Origin: Idiomarina aquatica
Lineage (GTDB): Bacteria > Pseudomonadota > Gammaproteobacteria > Enterobacterales > Alteromonadaceae
NCBI RefSeq assembly: GCF_003987185.1
Contig: NZ_PIPS01000001.1
Span: forward strand, 248,001-312,000
Direction: 5' to 3'
Length of the DNA: 64,000 nt
Shown: in pieces, positions 55,081-63,980 of the stretch
How the letters are laid out: each line of letters starts with the position of its first letter
How positions within the stretch are numbered: position 1 is the stretch's first letter
Notes under the pieces: model-generated
Database searches by the model: none
The model's input: the letters and a program-made list of their open reading frames with translations, nothing else
Told to the model about the DNA's origin: nothing
Program-made: the position numbers and the translations under genes

Positions 55081-57297
55081 ATGACATTATTTCCAGGCGC
55101 AAAACAAGTTCTGCTGACAGCCTGTGCAGGCGTGATTCTGTCACTCGCTGCATTTGGCTATTTACGCCACGAAGAAAACCTGACCGCAAGGGAGGCGTTA
55201 CAAACCGAGGCCTTTAATATTCAGCGCGAGATTCGCCAGAATATGACCGCCCATTTGTTCGCCACCGAGTTACTGGCTCGCGAATGGGAGCAGAGCCCGC
55301 AATCGATAGCACAGAGCTGGCAGCGCGACGCGGAATTGATCTCATTGTATTATCAAAGCGTGCACGGGTTAGTCTGGCTTAGCCCCGATTTAACCATTCA
55401 ACGTTTTTACCCGCCCAGTCGGCAGCCCCAGTTACTGGGCACCAAATTCCGCGAGTCGGATCTGCTGACGACGTTACAGTCCTCCTCCGGTAACCGTCAT
55501 GCAATGGTCGGCGAAGCCGGCAATCTGGGCCGCCTGAGCAGCGATGTGGCGATGTTCGCACGGCTGGAAAGCGATAATAAGCGTGGCTTCCTGGGGTTGA
55601 TCATCAGCATGCAGGATCTGCTCAATAATGTCATTCGCGGCAACATTTCGGAAGGCTTCCAACTGTCCCTCAGTCACGACGACCAAACCCTCTATCAGTT
55701 TGCCGGTGACATCAGTCTGCAGCAAAGCTGGAGCGAACAGCGCGATCTGCAGTTACTGGGTAACAGCTGGCAACTGACCATCTGGCTGACTGCGGAAAAA
55801 CTGGCGAAATTACGGGGTGGCGTGTCGGTAGCGATTTTACTGGCCGGGTTGTTGATTACCGCGATGCTGACGTTTGTGATTTTTATCCTCGCACAAAGCC
55901 GCTACAAAGCCCAGCAACTGGCCGATGCCAACATCGAACTTTATACCGAGATTGACGAGCGCGAGCGCATCGAAAAACAGATGGCGTATCTGGCCGAGCA
56001 CGACTCGCTGACCAATCTGATTAACCGTAACGCGCTGATGCGGATACTCTCGGAACACCTACAGGATAACGAAAAAAGCGCCAATACCGCGATCCTCTTT
56101 ATCGATTTGGATCGCTTTAAAGAAGTCAATGACGCGCTCGGCCACACCGTTGGTGACGAGCTACTGCGACGGGTGGCACGGCGTATCAGTAAGCTGGCGC
56201 CGAACAACAGCCGCCTGGCGCGCTCCGGTGGGGATGAGTTCCTGCTGGCGCTGATGCAACCGGATAATCGTCAACAGGTACTGGATCTGACCGCGCAGTT
56301 GCTGAAAGCGCTCGATTCGCATTTCTTTGTCGATGACTACGAATTGTTCATCAGTGCATCCATCGGCATCGCCTTTGCCGAGGACGCCGATTTTAATGCG
56401 GAATATTTAATCCGTAATGCCGACACCGCCCTTTATCAGGCGAAAGATAACGGCCGCAATACCTATCACTTATACAATAAGGCCGTACACCGTGATTTGG
56501 CGAAGAAACTCGAGCTGGTAAAACAACTCCGCTACGCGGTAGAAAATGAAGAATTGGTGGTCTATTACCAGCCCAAAGTGGAGCTGCTCAGCCACCGTAT
56601 CGTCGGTATGGAAGCGCTGGTTCGCTGGATCCAGGAAGATGGCACCGTTGTCGGACCGGACAAATTCATCCCCATTGCCGAAGACACCGGGCTGATCATT
56701 CCACTGTCAGAATTCGTGCTTAAAGAAGCCTGTAAACAGTTGCATCATTGGCACAAGCTCGGTTTTGATGACCTTACCATGGCGATTAATATCTCCGGCA
56801 AACAGTTGCACTTGCCGCACTTAGTCGACGACATCATGAATACGGTTCATGCCGCGCAGGTGCCGGCCGATCGCATCGAGCTGGAGCTGACAGAACAGGT
56901 CTTTATCGAAAACATCCAATCGCATACGCACTTTATGCACGCGATACGCGAAAACGGCATCAGTCTGGCGATCGACGATTTTGGTGTCGGTTATTCGTCA
57001 TTGTCCTACCTGAAAAACTTTCCGGTCACGTCGCTGAAAATTGATCGTTCGTTTATCAACGATTTACCGGATAACGAAGACGATGCCGTTATCGTCCAGA
57101 CCATCATTAATTTAGCGAAAAACTTAAACATCCAACTGGTCGCTGAAGGTATTGAAACAGCGGATCAGGTGGATTTCTTAATGAGCCGGGAATGCGGCAT
57201 TGGCCAGGGCTACCTGTTTAGCCGCCCTCTGTCGGCAGAAAACATTACCGAATTACTGGAAAATTATCACGGGCTGATCCCTATACAGATTGCCTAG
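55081..57297 (+). CDS. Membrane-bound dual GGDEF-EAL cyclic-di-GMP protein
   Basis: A 738-residue protein: N-terminal membrane helix (about 8-28), a periplasmic sensor region (about 30-245, CHASE-like in size), a second helix (about 246-270), GGDEF (active site SGGDEF at about 382) and EAL (EAL at about 511). Both active sites look intact: the EAL domain keeps MEALVRW, NISGKQ, ELTEQ, IDDFGVGYSS, KIDRSF and AEGIE. No RxxD inhibitory site precedes GGDEF. It lies between acetoacetyl-CoA synthetase and ETF-QO, so its transcript may be shared with the catabolic genes. Confidence 0.92.
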   Translation: MTLFPGAKQVLLTACAGVILSLAAFGYLRHEENLTAREALQTEAFNIQREIRQNMTAHLFATELLAREWEQSPQSIAQSWQRDAELISLYYQSVHGLVWLSPDLTIQRFYPPSRQPQLLGTKFRESDLLTTLQSSSGNRHAMVGEAGNLGRLSSDVAMFARLESDNKRGFLGLIISMQDLLNNVIRGNISEGFQLSLSHDDQTLYQFAGDISLQQSWSEQRDLQLLGNSWQLTIWLTAEKLAKLRGGVSVAILLAGLLITAMLTFVIFILAQSRYKAQQLADANIELYTEIDERERIEKQMAYLAEHDSLTNLINRNALMRILSEHLQDNEKSANTAILFIDLDRFKEVNDALGHTVGDELLRRVARRISKLAPNNSRLARSGGDEFLLALMQPDNRQQVLDLTAQLLKALDSHFFVDDYELFISASIGIAFAEDADFNAEYLIRNADTALYQAKDNGRNTYHLYNKAVHRDLAKKLELVKQLRYAVENEELVVYYQPKVELLSHRIVGMEALVRWIQEDGTVVGPDKFIPIAEDTGLIIPLSEFVLKEACKQLHHWHKLGFDDLTMAINISGKQLHLPHLVDDIMNTVHAAQVPADRIELELTEQVFIENIQSHTHFMHAIRENGISLAIDDFGVGYSSLSYLKNFPVTSLKIDRSFINDLPDNEDDAVIVQTIINLAKNLNIQLVAEGIETADQVDFLMSRECGIGQGYLFSRPLSAENITELLENYHGLIPIQIA

Positions 57298-57313
57298 TGA
57301 ACGGGAGGTTATT

Positions 57314-58960
57314 GTGGAACGCGAAAGCATGGACTTTGATGTCGTGATTGTGGGCGCCGGCCCATCAGGCCTGGCGACAGCTTGCCGTCTTGGCCAGTTA
57401 GCGCAGGACAACGACCAGGAACTGATGATCTGCGTGGTTGAGAAAGGCGCCGATATCGGCGCGCACATCCTGTCTGGCGCGGTGTTCGAACCCCGCGCCA
57501 TGAACGAGCTGTTTCCGGACTGGAAAGAAAAAGGAGCGCCGCTCAATACGCCGGTCACAGGCGATGAGATTTTATTGCTGAAAGATGAGCAAACCGCCTC
57601 TCAAATCCCTGGTTTTGCGGTTCCTAAAACCTTTCATAACCAAGGCAATTATATCGTCAGTATGGGCAATATCTGCCGCTGGCTGGCCGAGCAGGCCGAG
57701 CAGTTAGGTGTTGAAATCTTCCCTGGCTTTGCCGCCAGCGAGATCCTTTACAACGACGATGGCAGTGTTGCCGGTATTCAAACCGGTGATATGGGTGTGG
57801 CCGCCGACGGTTCAGAGAAAGACGGTTACATGCCGGGCATGGAACTGCGGGCAAAATACACCATTTTTGCCGAAGGCTGCCGTGGTCACTTGGGCAAACA
57901 ACTGATTCAAAAATTTGAGCTGGATAAAGACTCGACACCACAACATTACGGTATTGGTTTTAAAGAAATTTGGGACGTTCCTGCGGACGTTCATGAAGCC
58001 GGTAAAGTTGTGCATACCGCCGGTTGGCCATTGGCTGACAACGGCTCTGGCGGCGGCTACCTGTACCACGCGGAAGATGGCCAGGTCTACGTCGGTTTAA
58101 TCATCGATTTAAATTATAAAAACCCCTATTTAAATCCGTTCCAGGAATTTCAGCGCTTTAAAACTCACCCAGCCATTAAAGCGGTATTGGAAAAGGGTAA
58201 GCGCGTGAGCTATGGCGCACGAGCTATTGCTAAAGGCGGTTATTATTCCTTGCCGAAAATGACCTTCCCGGGCGGATTAATGGTTGGCTGTAATGCCGGA
58301 ACCCTGAATTTCGCCAAAATTAAAGGCAACCACACGGCCATGAAATCGGGCATGATTGCCGCTGAAACCATTTTTGACGCGCTGCAAAATGACCAACAGC
58401 ACACCGATTTAACCAACTATGCCAGTGCTTTCGAACAATCCTGGGCGTTTGATGAGTTGTATCGCTCGCGCAACTTCGGTGGCGCCATTCATAAGTTCGG
58501 TACCACCTTAGGTGGCGCTTATAATGTCCTCGACCAAAATATTTTCGGTGGTAAATTACCCTTTAAATTTAAAGAATGGACGCCCGATTACAAATGCACC
58601 GGTAAAGCGGCGAACTATTCACCCATTGATTATCCTAAACCGGATAACAAATTAACGTTTGATCGTTTGTCATCGGTATTTTTATCAAATACTAACCATG
58701 CGGAAGATCAACCCTGTCATTTGCAGTTGAAAGACGCCGATATTCCTCTTACGGTTAATTTAGCCGAATACGCTGAACCCGCACAGCGCTACTGCCCTGC
58801 CGGCGTTTACGAGGTTGTCGAAGAGGACGGCAAAGAGGTATTTAAAATTAATGCCCAAAACTGTATTCACTGTAAAACCTGTGACATCAAAGATCCGTCG
58901 CAGAATATCACCTGGGTTACCCCTGAAGGAGGCGGTGGCCCGACTTACCCTAATATGTAA
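57314..58960 (+). CDS. Electron transfer flavoprotein-ubiquinone oxidoreductase
   Basis: Inner-membrane-associated enzyme that carries electrons from ETF, reduced by acyl-CoA dehydrogenases, to ubiquinone. The 548 residues have the FAD motif DVVIVGAGPSGLATACRLG near the start, and the C-terminal 4Fe-4S site INAQNCIHCKTCDIKDP. The start is GTG at 57314, 5 bases after GGGAGG; upstream in-frame codons overlap the GGDEF-EAL gene. It serves the acyl-CoA dehydrogenases encoded at 41320 and 46619. A strong terminator follows. Confidence 0.95.
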   Translation: MERESMDFDVVIVGAGPSGLATACRLGQLAQDNDQELMICVVEKGADIGAHILSGAVFEPRAMNELFPDWKEKGAPLNTPVTGDEILLLKDEQTASQIPGFAVPKTFHNQGNYIVSMGNICRWLAEQAEQLGVEIFPGFAASEILYNDDGSVAGIQTGDMGVAADGSEKDGYMPGMELRAKYTIFAEGCRGHLGKQLIQKFELDKDSTPQHYGIGFKEIWDVPADVHEAGKVVHTAGWPLADNGSGGGYLYHAEDGQVYVGLIIDLNYKNPYLNPFQEFQRFKTHPAIKAVLEKGKRVSYGARAIAKGGYYSLPKMTFPGGLMVGCNAGTLNFAKIKGNHTAMKSGMIAAETIFDALQNDQQHTDLTNYASAFEQSWAFDELYRSRNFGGAIHKFGTTLGGAYNVLDQNIFGGKLPFKFKEWTPDYKCTGKAANYSPIDYPKPDNKLTFDRLSSVFLSNTNHAEDQPCHLQLKDADIPLTVNLAEYAEPAQRYCPAGVYEVVEEDGKEVFKINAQNCIHCKTCDIKDPSQNITWVTPEGGGGPTYPNM

Positions 58961-58978
58961 AGAGCCACAAATGAAAAA

Positions 58979-59006
58979 GGCGAGTCCATCAGGACTCGCC
59001 TTTTTT
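58979..59006 (+). terminator. Terminator after ETF-QO
   Basis: Nine-base perfect stem GGCGAGTCC (58979-58987) and GGACTCGCC (58992-59000), loop ATCA, then six T. It lies 18 bases after the stop and closes the long catabolic run. Confidence 0.95.
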
Positions 59007-59154
59007 GATCATTCTATTCATATTTTTACTATCCATTTGTAATATATATCGTATTTTTAAAGTTTCTGTAGAATGTCGCTTAGTTTTTGTAATATAAAAT
59101 ATGACGCTATATTTTAGCTACAATATAGATTGAACCTTCATTAAAGGAAAAACC
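59007..59154 (+). promoter_or_regulatory. AT-rich leader upstream of the H-NS-family gene
   Basis: About 148 bases, far richer in A and T than anything else in the window, with phased A and T runs and repeated TTTTTGTAATATA-like segments. No single promoter stands out: TTGTAA (near 59087) with TATATT is one option. It is a likely curved, self-bound region of the H-NS-family gene, given that family's habit of autoregulation. Confidence 0.5.
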
Positions 59155-59568
59155 ATGAGCGACTTTATTAACATTATTAATCACGAACGCCGTTTAAATG
59201 CCGCACTTAAAGAATTAAGCATCAGTGAGTTAAAGGATATTCAGACCAAACTGGATAATGTTGTTAAGAAACGCGAACAAGAAGAAGCGGAATTGGAACA
59301 AGAGCGGCAAAAGAAAAAAGAAAAAATTGCTGAGTTAAAACGCACTATGCAAGAAGCCGGTATTGATATCTCGGATATTCTGGAAGAGGAAATCGGCGGC
59401 GAAGTATTAAAAAAGACAAAGCAGAAACGTGCACCAAAGCCACCGAAGTATGAATTTACTGACGAAAATGGTGAGCGTAAGACTTGGACGGGTCAAGGCC
59501 GGATGCCGAAAGCGTTACAAAAAGCCGTTGACAATGGTCGTCCATTGCAAGACTTTCTGATACGCTAA
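59155..59568 (+). CDS. H-NS family nucleoid-associated protein
   Basis: DNA-binding silencer of AT-rich genes. The 137 residues match H-NS length. The N-terminal oligomerisation region is helical (about 1-70, with a charged coiled coil rich in Glu and Lys), then a Lys-rich linker (KTKQKRAPKPPKYEF). The C-terminal domain reads DENGERKTWTGQGRMPKALQ, with WTGQGRMP equivalent to the family's minor-groove hook TWTGQGRTP. AAAGGA precedes the ATG. It is monocistronic after a strong terminator. Confidence 0.93.
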   Translation: MSDFINIINHERRLNAALKELSISELKDIQTKLDNVVKKREQEEAELEQERQKKKEKIAELKRTMQEAGIDISDILEEEIGGEVLKKTKQKRAPKPPKYEFTDENGERKTWTGQGRMPKALQKAVDNGRPLQDFLIR

Positions 59569-59605
59569 TACGACCTTCCCTGGACAGGACTGATAGCGCT
59601 AAGCG

Positions 59606-60013
59606 ATGAATAAGCGAATAACAACAATAAGCCTGTGTGGATTGTTCACGTTGCTCACCAGCGGCTGCGCCGAATTAACCTGGCAAAGTCCCTTTGACGT
59701 CGGTGGTGCAGCCGTTACAGGTCAGCATCCACAAGCACGGGTTAGCAACCCTGACGACATCGAGTTGCTGCAACCGTCACAACGAAGTGGTATTAAAGTG
59801 CTCAGTGTGGTCACCGGTGACAGTTGCCAAACGCGCATGGATCAACCCGCGGCATCCAATCAGCAGGCGTTACAGTTTTTACGAGAAGACGCTGCCCGCT
59901 TCGGCGCTCAGGCGATTATTGACCATCAGTGCTATCAGTTACCAAAAACAGCGGACTCGCAGTGTTATACGCAAGTCAGCTGTTTTGGCAAAGCGGTATT
60001 ATTAACCGATTGA
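59606..60013 (+). CDS. rcsF: RcsF-like outer membrane lipoprotein
   Basis: A 135-residue lipoprotein similar to the envelope stress sensor RcsF. The signal ends in LLTSGC (lipid Cys about residue 21). The folded domain carries VVTGDSCQ, GAQAIIDHQC and SQCYTQVSCFGKAVLL; the four cysteines sit as in E. coli RcsF, where they form two disulfides. The linker after the lipid Cys is less Pro-rich than in E. coli. The trmO and proS genes nearby match the E. coli rcsF-trmO-proS neighbourhood, which supports the call. Confidence 0.8.
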   Translation: MNKRITTISLCGLFTLLTSGCAELTWQSPFDVGGAAVTGQHPQARVSNPDDIELLQPSQRSGIKVLSVVTGDSCQTRMDQPAASNQQALQFLREDAARFGAQAIIDHQCYQLPKTADSQCYTQVSCFGKAVLLTD

Positions 60014-60015
60014 TG

Positions 60016-60036
60016 CGCGGCTTACTTTAAGCCGCG
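60016..60036. terminator. Hairpin between convergent rcsF and DUF4097-like genes
   Basis: CGCGGCTTA (60016-60024) and TAAGCCGCG (60028-60036), 9 perfect pairs with a 3-base loop. It overlaps the last codons of the minus-strand gene and lies 2 bases after the rcsF stop. There is no T tract, so it may act as a blocker for both transcripts. Confidence 0.5.
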
Positions 60037-60672
60037 TACTCGGAAACTGGCTTCACCGACTCCAACATCAGCACTGACCCGATAGCGTCCCTGACCGCGC
60101 GCGTCAGATTCAGAGCTGACAATGGCGCGGGTGGTACTGCTCTCGCCGTTGGCAAACCCCTTAATCGAAGTTTCACCAATACCGGCATCGGCACTGATGC
60201 GGGCAATATCATCACCATACAGGGTTAAATCCAGTTCCCCGACACCGAGGTCAAAGCGACTGTCCGTGGTGTAAATTTCACCATGAATTTCACCGACGCC
60301 CATATCCACTTCCAGACTCGCCACCTGTGGCAAGGTAATGCGCCAGTTAACCTGAACATCTTCGTTCGGCTCAATAGACAGGTTCAAGTCATCGCCGGAA
60401 CGATCACTCACCAGTTCAACCGAGTAAATATCGCCACCGCCGTAAAAGAAGCCATCGTCGGTTTCTCTAATGGTTAACTCAACCAGTAACTGATCACTGT
60501 CGCCACGGACAAACTCAATTTCACCAACCGCATTATCAATAGACAGCTCGGTTACTGAACTGACACTGAACTGGTGCTCATGAGTGACTTCATCTTTGGC
60601 ACAAGCGGCTGAACTCAATGTCACTAAGCCAACCAAACCAATTGCGATAGGCCATACTTTTTGCTTAAACAT
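60022..60672 (-). CDS. Exported DUF4097-like beta-solenoid protein
   Basis: The 216 residues start with a signal peptide (about 1-25, ending ACA). The rest is beta-rich with five repeats of [DN]xx[VI]GE (VGE at 49-51, 126-128, 144-146, 205-207 and IGE at 165-167), the pattern of putative adhesin or DUF4097 beta-helix proteins. Between them are acidic strands and few hydrophobic helices. Function unknown; a periplasmic or surface location is likely. Single gene with a 155-base AT-rich upstream gap shared with trmO. Confidence 0.72.
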   Translation of the reverse strand: MFKQKVWPIAIGLVGLVTLSSAACAKDEVTHEHQFSVSSVTELSIDNAVGEIEFVRGDSDQLLVELTIRETDDGFFYGGGDIYSVELVSDRSGDDLNLSIEPNEDVQVNWRITLPQVASLEVDMGVGEIHGEIYTTDSRFDLGVGELDLTLYGDDIARISADAGIGETSIKGFANGESSTTRAIVSSESDARGQGRYRVSADVGVGEASFRVRGLK

Positions 60673-60827
60673 AGTCTGTATTCCTTTTGTTTTTTTTAAT
60701 TAGTCGCTGTTACTCACAAAAAGGTTTGAGCAAAGCCCGTGCCATTTTTATTTATTCAATATAATCAATGCCTTATGGAAACATCTTTTTATTCTGCCAT
60801 TACAGGATTAGCCATTTAGGTTAAAAT

Positions 60828-61556
60828 ATGGCGAATTTACTCACTTACTGTGCAGGTGATCCCTTGCAACCGATTGCGCTCATTCGTACGCCGTTCCCTG
60901 ATAAATTCAGTATTCCCCGACAACCGGGCTTGGCACCGTCGGTGACGGCCCGCATTGAATTTACCGGTGACTTTGATCACCTTGCCAGCATCCAGGGTAT
61001 CGAGCAGCACTCTCACCTATGGCTGCTGTTTGAATTCAATCAACACCGTGATCACGGCTGGCGTGAGCGAGTACGGCCACCGCGGCTGGGCGGCAACAAA
61101 AGCATCGGCGTGTTTGCCACCCGCTCGCCGTTCCGTCCCAATAACATTGGTTTATCTGTGGTGAAGTTGGTTGAGGTGGTGCGCGAGCCAGAGGTCGCCT
61201 TAGTGGTGGCCGGAGCCGACCTACTGGACCAGACACCGATCATGGACATCAAACCTTACGTTCCTTATGTCGACTGTCTACCCGACGCCCGCAGTGAATT
61301 CGCCCAGGCAAAACCAGCGCCGCTGTCAGTGCATTTTACCGACCAGGCTCGTCTACAACTGAGCGAGCATCAACAGTTACGCCCGGAACTTGGCGCCGTG
61401 TTGGTTGAAGTGCTCAGTCAGGATCCGCGCCCTGCCTATCATGCCAGCAAAAACCCCGATAAGCGTTATGCCAGCCGTTTATACGATCTTGATGTCCACT
61501 GGCATGTCCGTGATCAACAACTGTGGGTAACCGCCATCACAGGCGACCACGATTGA
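60828..61556 (+). CDS. trmO: tRNA (N6-threonylcarbamoyladenosine(37)-N6)-methyltransferase TrmO
   Basis: Methylates t6A37 in tRNA-Thr with SAM. The 242 residues belong to the UPF0066/TsaA fold: FPDKFSIPRQPGL at the N-terminus, HLWLLFEFN, the SAM-site segment GVFATRSPFRPNNIGLSVVKL and LLDQTPIMDIKPYVPYVD. A C-terminal domain (about 165-240, ending in the DP-KN-RY stretch) is present as in gammaproteobacterial TrmO. It lies between rcsF and proS, as in E. coli. Confidence 0.95.
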   Translation: MANLLTYCAGDPLQPIALIRTPFPDKFSIPRQPGLAPSVTARIEFTGDFDHLASIQGIEQHSHLWLLFEFNQHRDHGWRERVRPPRLGGNKSIGVFATRSPFRPNNIGLSVVKLVEVVREPEVALVVAGADLLDQTPIMDIKPYVPYVDCLPDARSEFAQAKPAPLSVHFTDQARLQLSEHQQLRPELGAVLVEVLSQDPRPAYHASKNPDKRYASRLYDLDVHWHVRDQQLWVTAITGDHD

Positions 61557-61661
61557 GCAGCAGGACAAACGACTGTTTTTTAAAAGTACTTTTGACATTG
61601 GGCAGACACTGTTAAACTTCGCCCTGATTTTTCGGGTTAATTAACATGAGATTGTGACATC

Positions 61662-63365
61662 ATGCGCAGCAGCCAATATTTACTGTCGACTTTAAAGGAA
61701 ACCCCGTCTGACGCAGAAATCGTCAGCCACCAACTGATGCTACGTGCGGGTATGATCCGCAAGGTGGCAGCCGGTTTGTATACCTGGACGCCCAGTGGTT
61801 TACGCGTGCTGCGTAAAGTAGAGAAAGTTGTGCGTGAAGAAATGGAAGCCATCAACGCATTGGAAATTTTGATGCCGATGGTACAGCCAGCCGACTTATG
61901 GCAGGAATCCGGTCGCTGGGACGATTATGGCCCGGAACTGTTGCGCCTTAAGGACCGTAACCAGCGTGACTTTCTGCTGGGCCCTACTCACGAAGAAATT
62001 ATCAGTGAGCTGGTGCGTAAGGAAATCAGCAGTTACAAACAACTGCCGTTGACCTTATTCCAAATTCAAACCAAGTTCCGCGACGAAATTCGCCCGCGTT
62101 TCGGGGTCATGCGGGCGCGTGAATTTTTAATGAAAGACGCCTATTCCTTCCATCTGTCACAAGAATCCTTACAACAAGCTTATGACCAGATGTATCAGGC
62201 CTATTGCCGCATCTTTGAACGCTTAGGTCTGGATTATCGCCCAGTGATCGCCGATACCGGCTCCATTGGTGGCCACTCGTCACACGAATTCCATGTACTG
62301 GCCAGCTCCGGCGAAGACGCCATCGCGTTCTCCGACGGTTCGGATTATGCCGCTAACGTTGAAATGGCGGAAGCGCTGCCACCAACCGGCGAGCGTGCCA
62401 AAGCCAGCATGGAGATGCAACGCCACGAGGTCAAAGGGGACGATTTAGCGGCACTGCTGCAACCTTTGTCGGTAGAAACCCAACAGGCCGTAAAGTGCTA
62501 TATTGCCGAAGCCAGTGACGACATCGACGCCGAGTATGTGCTGTTGGTGGTGCGAGCCGATCATGAACTGAACACCATCAAGGCCGAGAAACACCCGGCG
62601 GTTGCCAGTCCGTTGGTGTTGGTTGACAGCCACAAAGCCCACGGCATTCATCCGGCATTTCTGGGGCCGGTTAACTTTGACGGCGCGGTATTGGTCGATC
62701 ACAGCGCCGCTCATTTGGCCGATTTTGCCTGTGGTAGCAGCGAAAACGGTGTCTGGTTGACCGGTGTTAACTGGGATCGTGATGCCAGCATCACCGCAAC
62801 CGTGGATATCCGTAACGTGGTAGAAGGTGACCCAAGCCCTTGCGGTAACGGTCAGTTAAAAATTGCCCGTGGTATCGAAGTTGGTCACATCTTCCAGTTG
62901 GGTAAAAAATACAGTGACGCAATGAAAGTTGGCGTGCTGTCCGAAACCGGCAAGCACGAAACCCTGACCATGGGTTGTTACGGCATTGGCGTATCACGGA
63001 TTGTTGCCGCCGCTATCGAGCAGCATCACGACGAACGAGGCATCAAATGGCCGAACAACCTGGCACCGTTCCAGGTGGTGTTGATCCCGATGAACATGCA
63101 CAAGTCTGCACGGGTACAGGAAACGGCTGAAAAACTCTATCAAAGCCTGCTTGATGCCGGTGTTGATGTGCTGTTTGATGATCGCAAAGAACGCCCCGGC
63201 GTGATGTTTACCGACATGGAGTTAATTGGCATACCGCATCAGGTGGTCATTGGCGAGCGTAACCTCGATGACGGCATGGTCGAGTACCAGGCGCGTAAAG
63301 ACGGTAACAAGATCAAGCTAAGCATTGACGACGTGGTAAGCCACCTGCAGCAGCAGTTGGCTTAA
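61662..63365 (+). CDS. proS: Prolyl-tRNA synthetase (bacterial type, with editing domain)
   Basis: Charges tRNA-Pro and edits mischarged Ala. The 567 residues begin [19 protein letters not shown], typical of bacterial ProS. Class II motif 2 ([25 protein letters not shown]) and motif 3 ([17 protein letters not shown]) are intact. The INS editing domain fills about 230-390, including the [10 protein letters not shown] lead-in and [12 protein letters not shown]. The C-terminal anticodon domain ends in [11 protein letters not shown]. The upstream gap has TTGACA at about 61591 but no convincing -10. A terminator follows. Confidence 0.97.
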   Translation: MRSSQYLLSTLKETPSDAEIVSHQLMLRAGMIRKVAAGLYTWTPSGLRVLRKVEKVVREEMEAINALEILMPMVQPADLWQESGRWDDYGPELLRLKDRNQRDFLLGPTHEEIISELVRKEISSYKQLPLTLFQIQTKFRDEIRPRFGVMRAREFLMKDAYSFHLSQESLQQAYDQMYQAYCRIFERLGLDYRPVIADTGSIGGHSSHEFHVLASSGEDAIAFSDGSDYAANVEMAEALPPTGERAKASMEMQRHEVKGDDLAALLQPLSVETQQAVKCYIAEASDDIDAEYVLLVVRADHELNTIKAEKHPAVASPLVLVDSHKAHGIHPAFLGPVNFDGAVLVDHSAAHLADFACGSSENGVWLTGVNWDRDASITATVDIRNVVEGDPSPCGNGQLKIARGIEVGHIFQLGKKYSDAMKVGVLSETGKHETLTMGCYGIGVSRIVAAAIEQHHDERGIKWPNNLAPFQVVLIPMNMHKSARVQETAEKLYQSLLDAGVDVLFDDRKERPGVMFTDMELIGIPHQVVIGERNLDDGMVEYQARKDGNKIKLSIDDVVSHLQQQLA

Positions 63366-63390
63366 TCGCCGGGCGCTGCTGTCGAGCTAA

Positions 63391-63420
63391 AAAAACGGAG
63401 CCATAATAGGCTCCGTTTTT
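63391..63420 (+). terminator. Terminator after proS
   Basis: AAAAACGGAGCC (63391-63402) and GGCTCCGTTTTT (63409-63420), 12 pairs around the loop ATAATA, ending in T. It can also work on the minus strand for gpt. Confidence 0.95.
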
Positions 63421-63436
63421 TGTTGTTTGAACGTTG

Positions 63437-63481
63437 ATTATCTAAGCAAGGGTTACCTAAACACGGGTTACCCAAACACTG
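63437..63481. repeat. Three tandem 15-base repeats
   Basis: Copies at 63437-63451, 63452-63466 and 63467-63481; the last two read GTTACCTAAACACGG and GTTACCCAAACACTG, and the first is more diverged (ATTATCTAAGCAAGG). They fill the gap between the proS terminator and the gpt stop. Confidence 0.7.
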
Positions 63482-63494
63482 ACGAAAGTGCAGA

Positions 63495-63980
63495 TTAACT
63501 TTCTTGGCCGGCCAACGGCTCAACGTAGTGCAAATGCATATCCCACGGAAAGTGAATCCAGGTATCCTGCTCCAAATCAGCAACGTAATCGTCAACCAGT
63601 TCCATGCCTGCCGGCTTAGCATAAACCGTAATAAACTTGGCTTTCGGCAGACGTTGACGCAAAAACTTAAGGGTATTACCGGTATCGACCAGATCGTCAA
63701 CCACCAGGAAACCTTCACCGTCTTCCGTAGCGGTTACGTCTTTCAGCAGGTTCAAATCATCTCGTTGTTCGTTATGGTCGTATGAACTGACCGACACACA
63801 ATCGACCGTCCGTAAATTCAGTTCACGGGCAATAATGGCTGCAGGCACCAAACCACCGCGGCTGACGGCGATAACGCCTTGATACTGCTCGGCTGGTAAC
63901 TGACGACGTGCCAGTTCTTTCGTTGCGCGGTGCAGTTCTTCCCAGGAAACAAAGAATTCTTTATTCGAGTGCCATCCCAT
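63495..63980 (-). CDS. gpt: Xanthine-guanine phosphoribosyltransferase Gpt
   Basis: Purine salvage enzyme that makes XMP, GMP or IMP from the base and PRPP. The 161 residues fit the family (152 in E. coli). The PRPP loop is FLVVDDLVDTGNTLKFL, the N-terminal block is MGWHSNKEFFVSWEELHRATKELARRQL, and VSRGGLVPAAIIARELN is the dimer and PP-binding loop. The C-terminus carries WIHFPWD, typical of Gpt rather than Hpt. AGGA lies about 8 bases before the ATG. It is transcribed from near the right edge. Confidence 0.95.
   Translation of the reverse strand: MGWHSNKEFFVSWEELHRATKELARRQLPAEQYQGVIAVSRGGLVPAAIIARELNLRTVDCVSVSSYDHNEQRDDLNLLKDVTATEDGEGFLVVDDLVDTGNTLKFLRQRLPKAKFITVYAKPAGMELVDDYVADLEQDTWIHFPWDMHLHYVEPLAGQES

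Noticed and set aside
61557-61661. proS promoter at TTGACA near 61591
   Set aside because: The -35 is good, but no -10 with correct spacing could be found, so it is mentioned but not called.
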